A stretch of 64,000 bases of DNA from Accumulibacter sp. (GTDB lineage: Bacteria > Pseudomonadota > Gammaproteobacteria > Burkholderiales > Rhodocyclaceae). This document shows positions 18,140 to 27,323 of this stretch, one piece after another. The stretch covers positions 62,001 to 126,000 of the forward strand of contig NZ_JAPUVI010000022.1 in the NCBI RefSeq assembly GCF_029255285.1, in the 5' to 3' direction. The notes under the pieces were generated by a model that had not been told where the DNA came from, made no database searches, and saw nothing but the letters and a program-made list of their open reading frames with translations. Both the position numbers and the translations under genes were made by a program. Each line of letters begins with the position of its first letter. The stretch's first letter is position 1.

Positions 18140-18925
18140 TCAATCGCCGTTGGCTGAATGAGCGCGGTAAACGTGAACCGGCGCCATCTCGGCCGGAACA
18201 TAATGGGACAACCAATGCTCACCCGGTGACCACTCGTGCAGCAAATAGCCGCCCGGCTCCAGCGTATAGGCCAACGGCCCGTCCTGCAGAGCGATCTGGT
18301 GCGCCGGGGAAGGCGCCGTGCGCGCCGGTCGACCAGCAAAGCTGCTGCTGACAAAACGATGCACATGTCCGCAGAGCAGGCCTTCGACGCCCTCATGGCG
18401 GGCCAGCCAGCACGCCAGACCCGGCCCGTTGCGGCAGGCGATGGCATCCATGCCGGCAATGCCGACGGCGAACGGCGGATGGTGCATCGCCAGCAGCGCC
18501 GGCGCCTGCGCCGGGCAGTTCTCCTCGAGCCAGTCGAGCTGCGCCGCCGCCACCTCGCCCCACTCCCGGCCGGGAACCAGCGTATCCAGCAACAACAACG
18601 CGCCCTGGCCCAAATCGATGCGCTGACAGCACAGCCCGCCCGCACTCCAGGCCTGCTCCGGGAAGGCCGCCCGCAAAGCAGCACGATCGTCGTGATTGCC
18701 CGGCAGCAGCGCGTAGGGAAACGGCAGTATCGCCAAGCGACGACGCAACAGCGCGTACTCCTCGCGCCGGCCGTTGCCGACCAGATCGCCGGTAATCAGC
18801 AACAGATCCGGCGGCGGACCGGCCGACACGCGGCACAGCGCGGTGTCGAAAGCCGCCTGCGTGTCCACGGTGCCGTACAGCGCGTGTTCGGTCAGGTGAA
18901 GGTCGGAAAGCTGAACGATTCTCAC
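18140..18925 (-). CDS. cpdA: CpdA-like 3',5'-cyclic nucleotide phosphodiesterase (metallophosphoesterase)
   Basis: A 261-residue calcineurin-like phosphoesterase. The five metal-binding blocks are in order: QLSDLHLTEH at the N-terminus, LLITGDLVGNG, LLPGNHDDR, LAMHHPPF and LCGHVHRF. This arrangement and length match CpdA, which hydrolyses cyclic AMP in the cytoplasm. Related class III phosphodiesterases act on other substrates, so the substrate is inferred. The gene starts at the ATG at 18925 with no signal peptide and is divergent from the metallo-beta-lactamase/rhodanese gene 232 bp away. No adjacent cyclase is present. Confidence 0.85.
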   Translation of the reverse strand: MRIVQLSDLHLTEHALYGTVDTQAAFDTALCRVSAGPPPDLLLITGDLVGNGRREEYALLRRRLAILPFPYALLPGNHDDRAALRAAFPEQAWSAGGLCCQRIDLGQGALLLLDTLVPGREWGEVAAAQLDWLEENCPAQAPALLAMHHPPFAVGIAGMDAIACRNGPGLACWLARHEGVEGLLCGHVHRFVSSSFAGRPARTAPSPAHQIALQDGPLAYTLEPGGYLLHEWSPGEHWLSHYVPAEMAPVHVYRAHSANGD

Positions 18926-19157
18926 GCCCGCAGCTTAACAAAAAAAACGCTCGTGCGGCGGCGCTCCGCGTTCGCCGCATTTGCCGGCGCGTGGCCGTTC
19001 CGCCGCTCTGGAAAGGCCGGCCTTCGAACCGAGCCTATCGGTTGTTCGCGCCGTTCCTCCTGCCGTGGCACGGCACCCGGCATCAGGGAAAAAACGGTTA
19101 GCATTACGCTTTCCCCTGACAAAGAAGAGCCGGGACCAACTCTCCGAGGAGAAGGCC

Positions 19158-20198
19158 ATGATTTTCGAACAAATCGCCACAGGTGGTTGCCAATCGTATC
19201 TGATCGGCTGCGGCGAAACCCGCGCCGCCGTTCTGATCGATCCGGAAATCAGCCAAATCGACCACTACCTGGCGCTCGCGGCCCGCGACGGCTTGCGTAT
19301 CCGCTACTTGATCGACACCCACACGCACGCCGACCATTTCTCGGCGACCCGGCAACTCGCACGCCGACTGGACCTGCCAACCGTGATGCACCGGGCCAGT
19401 GGGGCGCCGTTTGTGGACATGCGGATCGACGACGGCGAAATGATCATTGTCGGCAAGCTGCGCCTGCAGGCCATCCACACGCCGGGTCACACGCGCGACT
19501 CGATGTGTCTGCAGGTCGAAGACCGCCTGTTCACCGGCGACACGCTGCTGATCGGCGCGACCGGCCGTACCGACTTGCCCACCGGCGACCCGGAGGCGCT
19601 CTACGACAGCTTGTTCAATCGTCTTCTGCGCCTCGACCCGAACCTCCAGGTCTTTCCGGCGCACGACTACAAGGGTCGGCAAAGCTCGACGATCGGACAA
19701 GAGATCGCCACCAACCCACGCCTGCGGCAACGCGACCGCCGTGCCTTCGTCGACCTGATGCTGAACCTCGATCTGTCGATGCCGACGCATGTCACGGAGG
19801 CGTTGCGCACCAACATGAGCGGTGGAAAGCCCGTCGCCCAGTTGCTCGCCGAAGCGGCCGCACGCGTACCGTTCATGTCCTTGAGCGAACTCAAGGCGCG
19901 CATCGGCGCGGCCGAAAGCGACCTGATCGTGGTCGATGTGCGCGAGCGCGACGCCTACGAGGGCGGCCACATTCCCGGAGCGCGCCTGCTGCCGCGCGGA
20001 CAGCTCGAGTTGAGGGTCAACCAGGAGTTTCCCGACCCGACGCGACGCCTTCTCACCTGCTGCGAACTCGGTTACATCTCGACGCTGGCCGCGGCCACCT
20101 TGAGGGAAATGGGTTTCCTGCGCGCGGTGGCACTCGACGGCGGGATCAAGGCCTGGCGCGAAGCCGCCTACCCGCTCACGACGGGACGCGAAGCGTAA
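19158..20198 (+). CDS. Metallo-beta-lactamase/rhodanese fusion (persulfide dioxygenase-like)
   Basis: A 346-residue two-domain protein. Residues 1-230 are an ETHE1/glyoxalase II-type metallo-beta-lactamase domain with the metal motif HTHADH (residues 55-60), GHTRDSMC and LFTGDTLLIG. Residues about 245-340 are a rhodanese domain with VVDVRERDAYEGGHIPGA and the active loop beginning Cys301-Cys302. Such fusions oxidise glutathione persulfide to sulfite and exchange sulfane sulfur with thiosulfate. Whether glutathione is the carrier here is inferred. The start at 19158 follows GAGGAGAAG; the frame extends upstream without support. The rhodanese loop (CCELGYIS) differs from the classical CxxGxR, so transferase activity is uncertain. 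Confidence 0.88.
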   Translation: MIFEQIATGGCQSYLIGCGETRAAVLIDPEISQIDHYLALAARDGLRIRYLIDTHTHADHFSATRQLARRLDLPTVMHRASGAPFVDMRIDDGEMIIVGKLRLQAIHTPGHTRDSMCLQVEDRLFTGDTLLIGATGRTDLPTGDPEALYDSLFNRLLRLDPNLQVFPAHDYKGRQSSTIGQEIATNPRLRQRDRRAFVDLMLNLDLSMPTHVTEALRTNMSGGKPVAQLLAEAAARVPFMSLSELKARIGAAESDLIVVDVRERDAYEGGHIPGARLLPRGQLELRVNQEFPDPTRRLLTCCELGYISTLAAATLREMGFLRAVALDGGIKAWREAAYPLTTGREA

Positions 20199-20282
20199 GC
20201 CGTTGGTTTGACCGCCGGATTCGTATCGGGGATACTTCGCCGGCTCGTCTCGACCCACCCAGCCAAGGACATCGCCGACCCC

Positions 20283-21035
20283 ATGCGCACCCGCCGCCTC
20301 TTCCTGAACCGCCTCGATCCGGCGCACGAACCGGACGACGCCGTAGTAGTGATCGATGTCCTGCGTTCCTTCACCACCGCGGCCTATGCCTTCGCGGCCG
20401 GCGTCAGCGCCATCTATCCGGTGGACAGCATCGCCGGTGCCTTCCGCCTGCTGCGCAAGCTGCCCGACGCCTTGACCACCGGCGCGATCGGCGGCGGCGA
20501 TCCGATACCGGGTTTCGATTTCGGTAATTCACCGTCGGCCCTGCAGGGCTCCCACCTCGCCGGCCGACCGCTGATCCAGACCACGGCCGCCGGCGTGCGC
20601 GGCCTGGCCCGCTTTCGCCACGCGCGCGCGCTGTTCGCCGGCAGCCTGGTCGTCGGCCGCGCAACGGCGAAAGCGCTGCTCGACCTGCAAGCGACCGAAG
20701 TCTGCTTCGTGATCACCGGCGAATGGGTCGACCGCGACGGCGACGAGGATGTCGCCTGCGCCGACTACATCGAGGCCCTGCTGCACGGCGACGATCCTGA
20801 CCCGGCGCGGTACGCGGCGCGCGTGCGCAATTCCGATTTCGGTCGGCGCTTTCAGGCCGGTGACAACCCCAGTCTGCCAGCGGACGATCTGGCCCTGTGC
20901 GCGCAAGCCGATCGCTTCGACTTCGCGCTGCGCGCCTCGCATACCGATGGCCAACTGCAACTACGGCGCTCGGGGGCGACACTCCGTAACGCTTTGCTGT
21001 TGCGCGAAAACGGCTACGCGCCGGCGCCGGCCTAG
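20283..21035 (+). CDS. 2-phosphosulfolactate phosphatase family protein (ComB-like)
   Basis: A protein of about 250 residues of the ComB family, named for the phosphatase of coenzyme M synthesis but widespread in bacteria that do not make coenzyme M. Family motifs visible are VVVIDVLRSFTTAAYAFAAG near the N-terminus, the GNSPSAL and TTAAGVRGL segments, and the GEWVDRDGDEDVACADYIEALL stretch with conserved acids. The true bacterial role is unclear; sulfolactate metabolism is one possibility. The start at 20283 (MRTRRLF) is preferred over a frame that opens at 20208 with no family match. It follows the MBL/rhodanese gene on the same strand within 85 bp, so a sulfur-linked operon is possible. 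Confidence 0.82.
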   Translation: MRTRRLFLNRLDPAHEPDDAVVVIDVLRSFTTAAYAFAAGVSAIYPVDSIAGAFRLLRKLPDALTTGAIGGGDPIPGFDFGNSPSALQGSHLAGRPLIQTTAAGVRGLARFRHARALFAGSLVVGRATAKALLDLQATEVCFVITGEWVDRDGDEDVACADYIEALLHGDDPDPARYAARVRNSDFGRRFQAGDNPSLPADDLALCAQADRFDFALRASHTDGQLQLRRSGATLRNALLLRENGYAPAPA

Positions 21036-21112
21036 CCGCTCGTCGGTTTCCTTCGCCCACCGACAGGCCCGGCGGCCGGCCGGAGCGGCGCCTGGCGGCT
21101 CGCGGACCTGCG

Positions 21113-22504
21113 TCAGGACTCTCCCGGACCGCTCTCCGTCGTCTGCGGCTTCGCCGCGCCGAGCTGCCGGCCAAGACGCAGCGCCATCCAGCCGAGCAGC
21201 GCCACGCCGAGCAGCAGGCTCGCCCACAGAGTCCAGCGCCGCCAGTCGGGCGGCTCACGGTACGCGCTGTGGCCGGCGAGGGTCGACACGACACCGGTCG
21301 TCGCGCGGCCGACCGGAATCGGCAAGGGCTTGCCGTCGTCCTCGACGCGGTAGCCGGGAATCAGCGTCGCCAGCGGATAGGTGGCTGGCGCCGTGCCGGC
21401 GCGACCGTAAGCGAGCAGAAAAGGCGGCGCCCCGCGGGCCGCGAAGACCAGGCGTTGCGGCAACCAGCCGACGGCCAGTTCGGGCCGGCCGGAGCCGATG
21501 CCGCCGCCACGCTGATCGACGCGCAGCAACCAATAGCGATCGCTCGTCGAGGGGATCGCGATCTCCGGACTGGTCACTTCCTGACCATCCGGAGTCAGGC
21601 GGTAGACCGTGCCGACGGCAACGCGCCGCCAGGCATCGCCGGCCCGGGCACGAGCCAGGAAATCGACCGCCACGACGCTGTTGGACTGCGGCAGAACGAG
21701 TCGCAGGCGGTCGACCGGAAACTGCCCGCCGAGGTCGAAAACGTATTCGCCAGCCGCCGCGGCCTGCCCAGCGACCTGCCGCCAGCGTCGCGGCGCCTCG
21801 CTGATGGCGGCGCCGGGTTCCAGCGTCAGGCCGGAAAGCTCCAGCGGTCTTCCCGCAGGCGGCCACGAGAGACGGAAGTAGCGCGCCCGATGCGCCGGAA
21901 ATTCGACCCGCAGCCGCTCCAGCCGCTGTTCGCCAGCCGTCAGGCTGACCACCGGAGCGTCCGCGACCAGCGTCGTCCAGCGCGCGAGATCGTCGCTCGC
22001 CTCGACACGCAAGCGCGTCACGAGGTCGCCGGAGGCCGTCGGCAGTTCGAGGGTCAAGGCCTGCAAGGCCGTCTCGACGCGGCTCGCATCGATCAGGTAG
22101 CCGAGCAGCGTGCTCCGCCGCGCGGGCTTGTCAGGCGCGGCGTTCATCGTGAACACCGTCTTGCCGGTGCCCCGTTCGACGCGCAGTTCCACGCCCTCGA
22201 CACCGGCCGCGGCGTCGCCGCGCAGGGCGAAGAACGGCCGTCTGAGCGGCTGCCCGGGCGTTCGCGCCGCGTCCGTCCGCGGCCGGAAAGCATGCGGCAC
22301 GGGCTCACCCGCCGCATTGAAGACGCGCAGATCGCCGAGATCGGAGCGCGTCACCCCTTCATGCACCACCGGCGGGAGTTCGAACTCGAACAGTGCCTGC
22401 GCGCCGCGGGTCTCGATCGGCAGACCGAAAGCGAAGTCGCCGGGCTGTTCGGCGGCGACCAGACCGTTGACCAGCCAGAGCAGAAACGTCAGCCAGACTC
22501 TCAT
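21113..22504 (-). CDS. DUF3999 family exported membrane protein
   Basis: A 463-residue protein with a clear signal peptide (MRVWLTFLLWLVNGLVAAEQ), a long beta-rich periplasmic portion and one C-terminal membrane helix (LWASLLLGVALLGWMALRLG) followed by a short cytoplasmic tail. The segment LPPVVHEGVTRSDLGDLRVFNAAGEPVPHAF is typical of DUF3999 proteins. The function is unknown. The start codon at 22504 overlaps the stop of the DUF2339 gene by 4 bp (ATGA), so the two are translationally coupled. This DUF2339-DUF3999 pairing recurs in Proteobacteria and suggests an envelope complex. Confidence 0.88.
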   Translation of the reverse strand: MRVWLTFLLWLVNGLVAAEQPGDFAFGLPIETRGAQALFEFELPPVVHEGVTRSDLGDLRVFNAAGEPVPHAFRPRTDAARTPGQPLRRPFFALRGDAAAGVEGVELRVERGTGKTVFTMNAAPDKPARRSTLLGYLIDASRVETALQALTLELPTASGDLVTRLRVEASDDLARWTTLVADAPVVSLTAGEQRLERLRVEFPAHRARYFRLSWPPAGRPLELSGLTLEPGAAISEAPRRWRQVAGQAAAAGEYVFDLGGQFPVDRLRLVLPQSNSVVAVDFLARARAGDAWRRVAVGTVYRLTPDGQEVTSPEIAIPSTSDRYWLLRVDQRGGGIGSGRPELAVGWLPQRLVFAARGAPPFLLAYGRAGTAPATYPLATLIPGYRVEDDGKPLPIPVGRATTGVVSTLAGHSAYREPPDWRRWTLWASLLLGVALLGWMALRLGRQLGAAKPQTTESGPGES

Positions 22505-25284
22505 GTCGCCTCCCCGGAGCGCTTCGGCGGCACCGGCGCGAGATAGCCGATGAGCAGCATCAGGACGCCGACGCCAAGGAAGGAGACGATACGCGCGATG
22601 GTGCCGACGTTCGACAGATCGACCAGAAACAGCTTGCCAACCACGACGGCCATCAGCCCTCCCCCGACGAGCCATAGGCGGCGCTGAGCATGCCGGGTGG
22701 CGAAGACCATCGCCGACAGCGCAAGCAGCGTCCAGAACAATGACAGCGACGCCTGCACCAGTTCCGAAGCCACCAGATCCGGCAGACGAAGCGGCACGCC
22801 GGCCCAGTGATGCAGCGTACGCAGCAGGGCCGCATTACTCCACAGGAAGGCGGCCGCACCGCCGAGCGCCCAGGCCGGCGCCAGCGCTGCCGTGGCGAGC
22901 GGCGGCAAGCCGAGACGGCGAACTTCGACGAACCAGGTGGCAACGACCAGCAGCACGCCGGCCTGCGCCAGGTCGAGCGGATTGAGCAGGGGCAGGTAGG
23001 GCAGCGGCCAGGGATCGCCGTCGGAGACCACGTTGCTGAAGACGAACCAGCCGGCCAGGAAGAGCGCCAGCGGCGTCGCCCCGCCGACCAGATAGGCGGC
23101 GCGATGCGCCGCCACCGGCCAGGCCGTGCGCTCGCCGCGCAGCGCCAGCCAGGCGAGCAACGCACCGGGAACGAGCGCCCAGGCGATCAACGGCCAGGCC
23201 GCCCGGCCGGCGACCCAGGTATCGATCGCCCACGCCACTTCCCAGGCACCGAGCGCCGCCAGCAAGCACAAGCCCCCAGCATGCAGCCACGCCAGCCAAC
23301 CCTCGTCGACCGCCTCGTGCCGGTGCAGCAGCCAGAGGTGAACGGCGAAAGCGAGCGGCCAGACGAGGTAGCCGAAATGCGCCAAGGGATGGACGTCGTG
23401 GACAACGGTGCCGGCGGCGATGAGCGCCATCAGCGGCAGCAATGCCAGCGCCGCGCAGCGTGCCGCCGGCCAGTCCAGACGCCGTGCCAGCGCACTGCTG
23501 GCGAGGCAGGAGCCGGTGACGAAAGCGAGCAGCGCGTTACCCTGCCAGGCCGTGCGGACGTGGCGCTCGATTTCGTGCAGCCCGCCGCCCGCCCACCACG
23601 CGATGCCCCAAGCGAACAGGGCGGAAGCCAGCCAGCGCTCGGCCGGCGACAACTCGTCGCGCCGCCGCTGCATCAGCCAGCCGCAGAACAGGCCGCCGAC
23701 GGCAAGCAAGCAGGCGCCGAGATAGACACTGTTGAGCAGCGGCCAGGCGCCGACCGCGGACGTCTGCTCGACGAGATAGAAAATACCGCCGAGCAATTGC
23801 AGCAGCACGCCGAACAGCCGGGCCAGGAGTCGTTGCTGCCGCACGCCGACCCAGACGATCGCGGCACCCTCGAGGGCCCAGGCGGCCGACGTCCAGCGTC
23901 CGTCGAAAGCGAGCGGGATGGCCAGGGTCGCGAAGACCACGCCGAGCGCCAGAAAGGCTTCGACGAGCAGCCGCCGCCCTTCGCCACGGCGCGCCCACAG
24001 GGCGCGCGCGAGACACAGGTAGAAGGCGCCGAGGGCCAGGGCGCTGAGCGCGGAACCGTACTCGAACGTGCGTACCAGACCGACCTGCAGGCCAAAGCCG
24101 ATGAGCGGCGTGCCGAAGACCAGCGTCGTGTCGAGATGGCGTTCGCCGCGTCCTGGCGGGCGGCGCGAGAAGAGCAGCGGGATCGCCACATAGATCAGGA
24201 AGAAGAGGATCAGAAATGGCTGCGTCGTCGCGTACGAGTCAGGCAAGTAACGCAGCACGCCCCAGGCCGTCGCGATGCCGAAAGTGAAGGCAAAGCCGGT
24301 CACGTTGAGCACCCGCCAGGACTTGAACCAGGCGATCGCCAGGATGCCGCCGTTGAGCACGGCGTAATAGGCGAACAGCGCGACGTGGCTGCCGCCCCCG
24401 GTCGACGCCAGAATCGGCGCCAGAAAGCCGCCGGCCGCACCGAGCACCGCCAGGGCCCTTGAATCCTGTCGTACCGCGAGTAGCGCCGAGAGCGCCGCCA
24501 CCGCCCCCAGCAAGGCGAAAGCGGGCGCCGCCGACAACAGGCCGAACAGGCGCAGAGCGCCGAAGATCGTCAGATAGAGCAGGCCGACACCACCGCCCTG
24601 CAGCACCAGACCGAAACCTTCGCGCGTCGAACGCAAACGCCAACCAATGGCCAGCAGGACCAGCGCCGCCAGCGCGACGCCGGTGAGCCGCAGTTCGATC
24701 GGCACCTGCAGGTGCTGGTAGGAGTACTTCAGCAGGAAGGCGACACCAAAGAACAGCACGACGACACCGGCACGCGCCATCGGGTTGCCGCGCAGCAGTC
24801 GCTCCCCGAGCGACGCCGCCGGTGAGGCCGTGAGGGCAGCGGCGGTGCCTTCCGCCGCGACCGACGGGCGTGCCGCCGGGAGCGGCGTGGATGGTGGCGC
24901 GTCGCTCGGCACCTCACGCCCCGCCGGCAAATCCGCGGCCACCGTCGATCCGGCCGCCGGCGCTTGCCGCGCCGGTGCACCATCCCGGACGACGGGCGGC
25001 GGCGTCGAGCGAGCGTCCGGCTCGGCCGCCGCGGCTTCCGGCGCGTCGCCCTGCCCCGTCAGCGCTCCCGACGCCAGCGACGAGCCCCGTTCCAAGCGCT
25101 CGAGCCTGAGCTGCAGCCCGGCCAACTGCGCCTCGATGGCCTGCAGGCGATCGTCGGCCGCTTGTTTGGACCTGGTGCCCAGATACCCGCCGAGCAACCC
25201 GCCGAGCAGCGCACCGGCGATCGCCAGATTGAAATCGATACTCGCGGCCAGAACCGCCCCCAGCACCGCCCCGAAAAACCACAT
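22501..25284 (-). CDS. DUF2339 multi-pass membrane protein
   Basis: A 927-residue inner-membrane protein with over 20 hydrophobic segments. The first two helices (MWFFGAVLGAVLAASIDFNLA, then GALLGGLLGGYLG) are followed by a coiled-coil-like stretch (about 50-75) and a long alanine/proline-rich linker (about 75-165). The body then opens with RLLRGNPMARAGVVVLFFGVAFLLKY, a DUF2339 signature. The function is unknown; the architecture is suggestive of an envelope sensor or transporter. The start at 25284 places the first helix at the N-terminus; an upstream ATG at 25377 adds a poorly supported basic extension. It is coupled with the DUF3999 gene downstream. Confidence 0.88.
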   Translation of the reverse strand: MWFFGAVLGAVLAASIDFNLAIAGALLGGLLGGYLGTRSKQAADDRLQAIEAQLAGLQLRLERLERGSSLASGALTGQGDAPEAAAAEPDARSTPPPVVRDGAPARQAPAAGSTVAADLPAGREVPSDAPPSTPLPAARPSVAAEGTAAALTASPAASLGERLLRGNPMARAGVVVLFFGVAFLLKYSYQHLQVPIELRLTGVALAALVLLAIGWRLRSTREGFGLVLQGGGVGLLYLTIFGALRLFGLLSAAPAFALLGAVAALSALLAVRQDSRALAVLGAAGGFLAPILASTGGGSHVALFAYYAVLNGGILAIAWFKSWRVLNVTGFAFTFGIATAWGVLRYLPDSYATTQPFLILFFLIYVAIPLLFSRRPPGRGERHLDTTLVFGTPLIGFGLQVGLVRTFEYGSALSALALGAFYLCLARALWARRGEGRRLLVEAFLALGVVFATLAIPLAFDGRWTSAAWALEGAAIVWVGVRQQRLLARLFGVLLQLLGGIFYLVEQTSAVGAWPLLNSVYLGACLLAVGGLFCGWLMQRRRDELSPAERWLASALFAWGIAWWAGGGLHEIERHVRTAWQGNALLAFVTGSCLASSALARRLDWPAARCAALALLPLMALIAAGTVVHDVHPLAHFGYLVWPLAFAVHLWLLHRHEAVDEGWLAWLHAGGLCLLAALGAWEVAWAIDTWVAGRAAWPLIAWALVPGALLAWLALRGERTAWPVAAHRAAYLVGGATPLALFLAGWFVFSNVVSDGDPWPLPYLPLLNPLDLAQAGVLLVVATWFVEVRRLGLPPLATAALAPAWALGGAAAFLWSNAALLRTLHHWAGVPLRLPDLVASELVQASLSLFWTLLALSAMVFATRHAQRRLWLVGGGLMAVVVGKLFLVDLSNVGTIARIVSFLGVGVLMLLIGYLAPVPPKRSGEAT

Positions 25285-25509
25285 ACGATCAAGCCCTCCG
25301 CTGTCGCCGTGCGTCGCCGCCCCACCGCCGCGCGCTCGCCACCCGTCACGACTCGCGGGCCGCTTCACCCCCCCCAAGATTCCGCCCTGCCCCGCGCCGG
25401 CCGGATTCTCGGCGCCCGCAGCCGCAGTTTAGCAGCGAAACGCGAAGCGCCGACGCCGCATCCCGACCGGCGCGCGCGCCGCGAGCGATCACTCGACCGT
25501 CCGCCACGC

Positions 25510-25539
25510 TTGACAATTGCCGGGGACAAGACCAAGAAT
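25510..25539 (+). promoter_or_regulatory. Candidate sigma-70 promoter of the DUF4062/STAND operon
   Basis: TTGACA at 25510-25515 is a perfect -35 box. AAGAAT at 25534-25539, 18 bp on, matches the -10 consensus at 4 of 6 positions. Transcription would start near 25546, about 30 nt before the DUF4062 gene. It lies in the roughly 290-bp gap between divergent genes and is AT-richer than its surroundings. Confidence 0.45.
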
Positions 25540-25577
25540 CGGTTCCCCGGCTTCAGCCCAACGACCAGCTCGAACGC

Positions 25578-27317
25578 ATGAGCCACGACTACCGGGTCTA
25601 CCTCTCATCGACCAGGAAGGACCTCGAAACCGAGCGACAGGCGGTGGCCGAGGCGTTGGGCGGCAAGTGCATCGTCCAGCAAAGCTATGGCGCGAGCGAA
25701 AGCGACCTCATTGCGACCTGCCTCGACGATGTCGCGGCCTGCCACATGTACATCGGCATCGTCGGCCTCCGTTACGGCTATTGTCCGGTCGATCCGGCGA
25801 AGAACCCGGCCGGCAAGTCGATCACCGAACTGGAATACGAGCAGGCAATCGCCAAGGGCGTGCCACGCTACGTCTTCATCAAGGACGACAACAGCGCCTT
25901 CATACCGGCGCACATGGACACCCACACCAAGGAAAACGGCGCCGGCGACCGGATCAGGGAGTTTCGCGATCGCCTGAGCGACGGCAAGGAGCAGGTGCCG
26001 GCCCTCTTCGCGACCAGCGACGACCTCAAGTGGAAGGTTCTCGAAGCCTTTTTCTCGTTCAAGGCGCATCGCGAGGGCGGCGGCGCCTTCATGCAGGCGG
26101 GACGCCGCCTGACGGCGGAGCTGGAGCGCGACATCGCCCTCGCCTTCGTCCCCGGCACCGACGACCTCGACCAGCGCAGCGTGAGCGGACTGCCGACCCC
26201 ATCGGGAGGCGAAGACCGTCGCTTTCTGCCCTTTGCGATCAGTCCCAACGACCCGGCTTACCTCCTGTCGCTCGATCCGCCGCTGCGACGCAGCCGCGCC
26301 GTCTGCTGGGCACTGACTCCAGCCTCGCTGTCGCGCTACCGTGAGCAGCCACAACTGCTGACCGACGTACTGTCACGGGTTCGCCGGCGCAGCCCGGTTT
26401 TCGCCCTTCTCCAGGGCGTGCCGGCGACCGAACTCGAACCGGGGTGGCAATTCGACTCGACACTCGCGGTCGGCGCCGGCCAGTTGCAGGCGCAGACCGC
26501 CGACACGCTCGATCGCCTGTACCGGCACGTGCGCGAGCACTCGCAGGCGCTCGGCCAGGACCGGCGCGTCGCTCTGCCCTGGGTGGTGATCGCCCTCAAG
26601 GCCGGCGAAGCCGCCGATCTGGCGGCGCAAACCGATCAGGTCATGGCGGCATTCAAACCGGCTCAGCGCAGCGTCTGGAAAGACCAGTTCGAGCGCCTGC
26701 GCAAAGCCCTGGCCGCGACGACGGGCAAGTCGTGGCCGGAAGACTTCTACGGCGCCACGCGTGCCGACTGGAAACCCTTCGGGCAGAAAAAGCGGGACAT
26801 CGCCACGCTGCTCGCCGAAGTGGCGACCGAGATCAACGGCGAACGACAGGCGGGCAGTCGGGAATCCCGGCTGCTCGGCGATGCGATGCTACACCTGCAG
26901 CGCTACGAGTTCGACGACTACGTCGACGACCGCCTCGGCTCCCGGGCCGCCCTCGCCGGCTTGAAGGATCGCGGCTGCGTCGTGCTGGTGGACGAATTCG
27001 CCCTGCTCCATCCGGCGCTGCGCGCGCACGCCGAAACCTTCCTGACCACCCAGCGCGCCGCCCTGGTCTCGGCCAATCCGACCGACCCCGCCTGGTGTTC
27101 GGTCGACGAGCTGCTCGACGACTTTTCCTTTCTGCGCGTCGGCAGTCTGTTCGAACGCTTCGACAAGATCGGCGACCCGCGCTGCGAGCTCGCCCTCAAC
27201 AGCCCGCGACGCCTGGCCCGCTGGCTGCGTATGATCCTGCCGGAAATGGTGACGACGCTGGGCGCCGGCGAGAGCGACCCGGGTCTGGTCGGCCGGGCCG
27301 ACCAACTGCTGGGCTGA
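25578..27317 (+). CDS. DUF4062 domain protein, partner of the STAND protein
   Basis: A 579-residue soluble protein. Residues 1 to about 95 form a DUF4062 domain: YRVYLSSTRKDLETERQAV, then MYIGIVGLRYGYCP and SITELEYEQAIAKGVPRYVFI. This domain has a Rossmann-like fold related to TIR and nucleoside-deoxyribosyltransferase domains and is common at the N-terminus of STAND-type proteins. The middle (about 215-350) is unrecognised. The C-terminal part (about 465-500) has a hydrophobic strand ending CVVLVDEFALLHPAL that looks like a Walker B strand, but no Walker A is seen. The stop is 6 bp before the GTG of the STAND gene, so the two form an operon. It may supply the signal or effector function; no activity is established. 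Confidence 0.85.
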   Translation: MSHDYRVYLSSTRKDLETERQAVAEALGGKCIVQQSYGASESDLIATCLDDVAACHMYIGIVGLRYGYCPVDPAKNPAGKSITELEYEQAIAKGVPRYVFIKDDNSAFIPAHMDTHTKENGAGDRIREFRDRLSDGKEQVPALFATSDDLKWKVLEAFFSFKAHREGGGAFMQAGRRLTAELERDIALAFVPGTDDLDQRSVSGLPTPSGGEDRRFLPFAISPNDPAYLLSLDPPLRRSRAVCWALTPASLSRYREQPQLLTDVLSRVRRRSPVFALLQGVPATELEPGWQFDSTLAVGAGQLQAQTADTLDRLYRHVREHSQALGQDRRVALPWVVIALKAGEAADLAAQTDQVMAAFKPAQRSVWKDQFERLRKALAATTGKSWPEDFYGATRADWKPFGQKKRDIATLLAEVATEINGERQAGSRESRLLGDAMLHLQRYEFDDYVDDRLGSRAALAGLKDRGCVVLVDEFALLHPALRAHAETFLTTQRAALVSANPTDPAWCSVDELLDDFSFLRVGSLFERFDKIGDPRCELALNSPRRLARWLRMILPEMVTTLGAGESDPGLVGRADQLLG

Positions 27318-27323
27318 AGCGGC

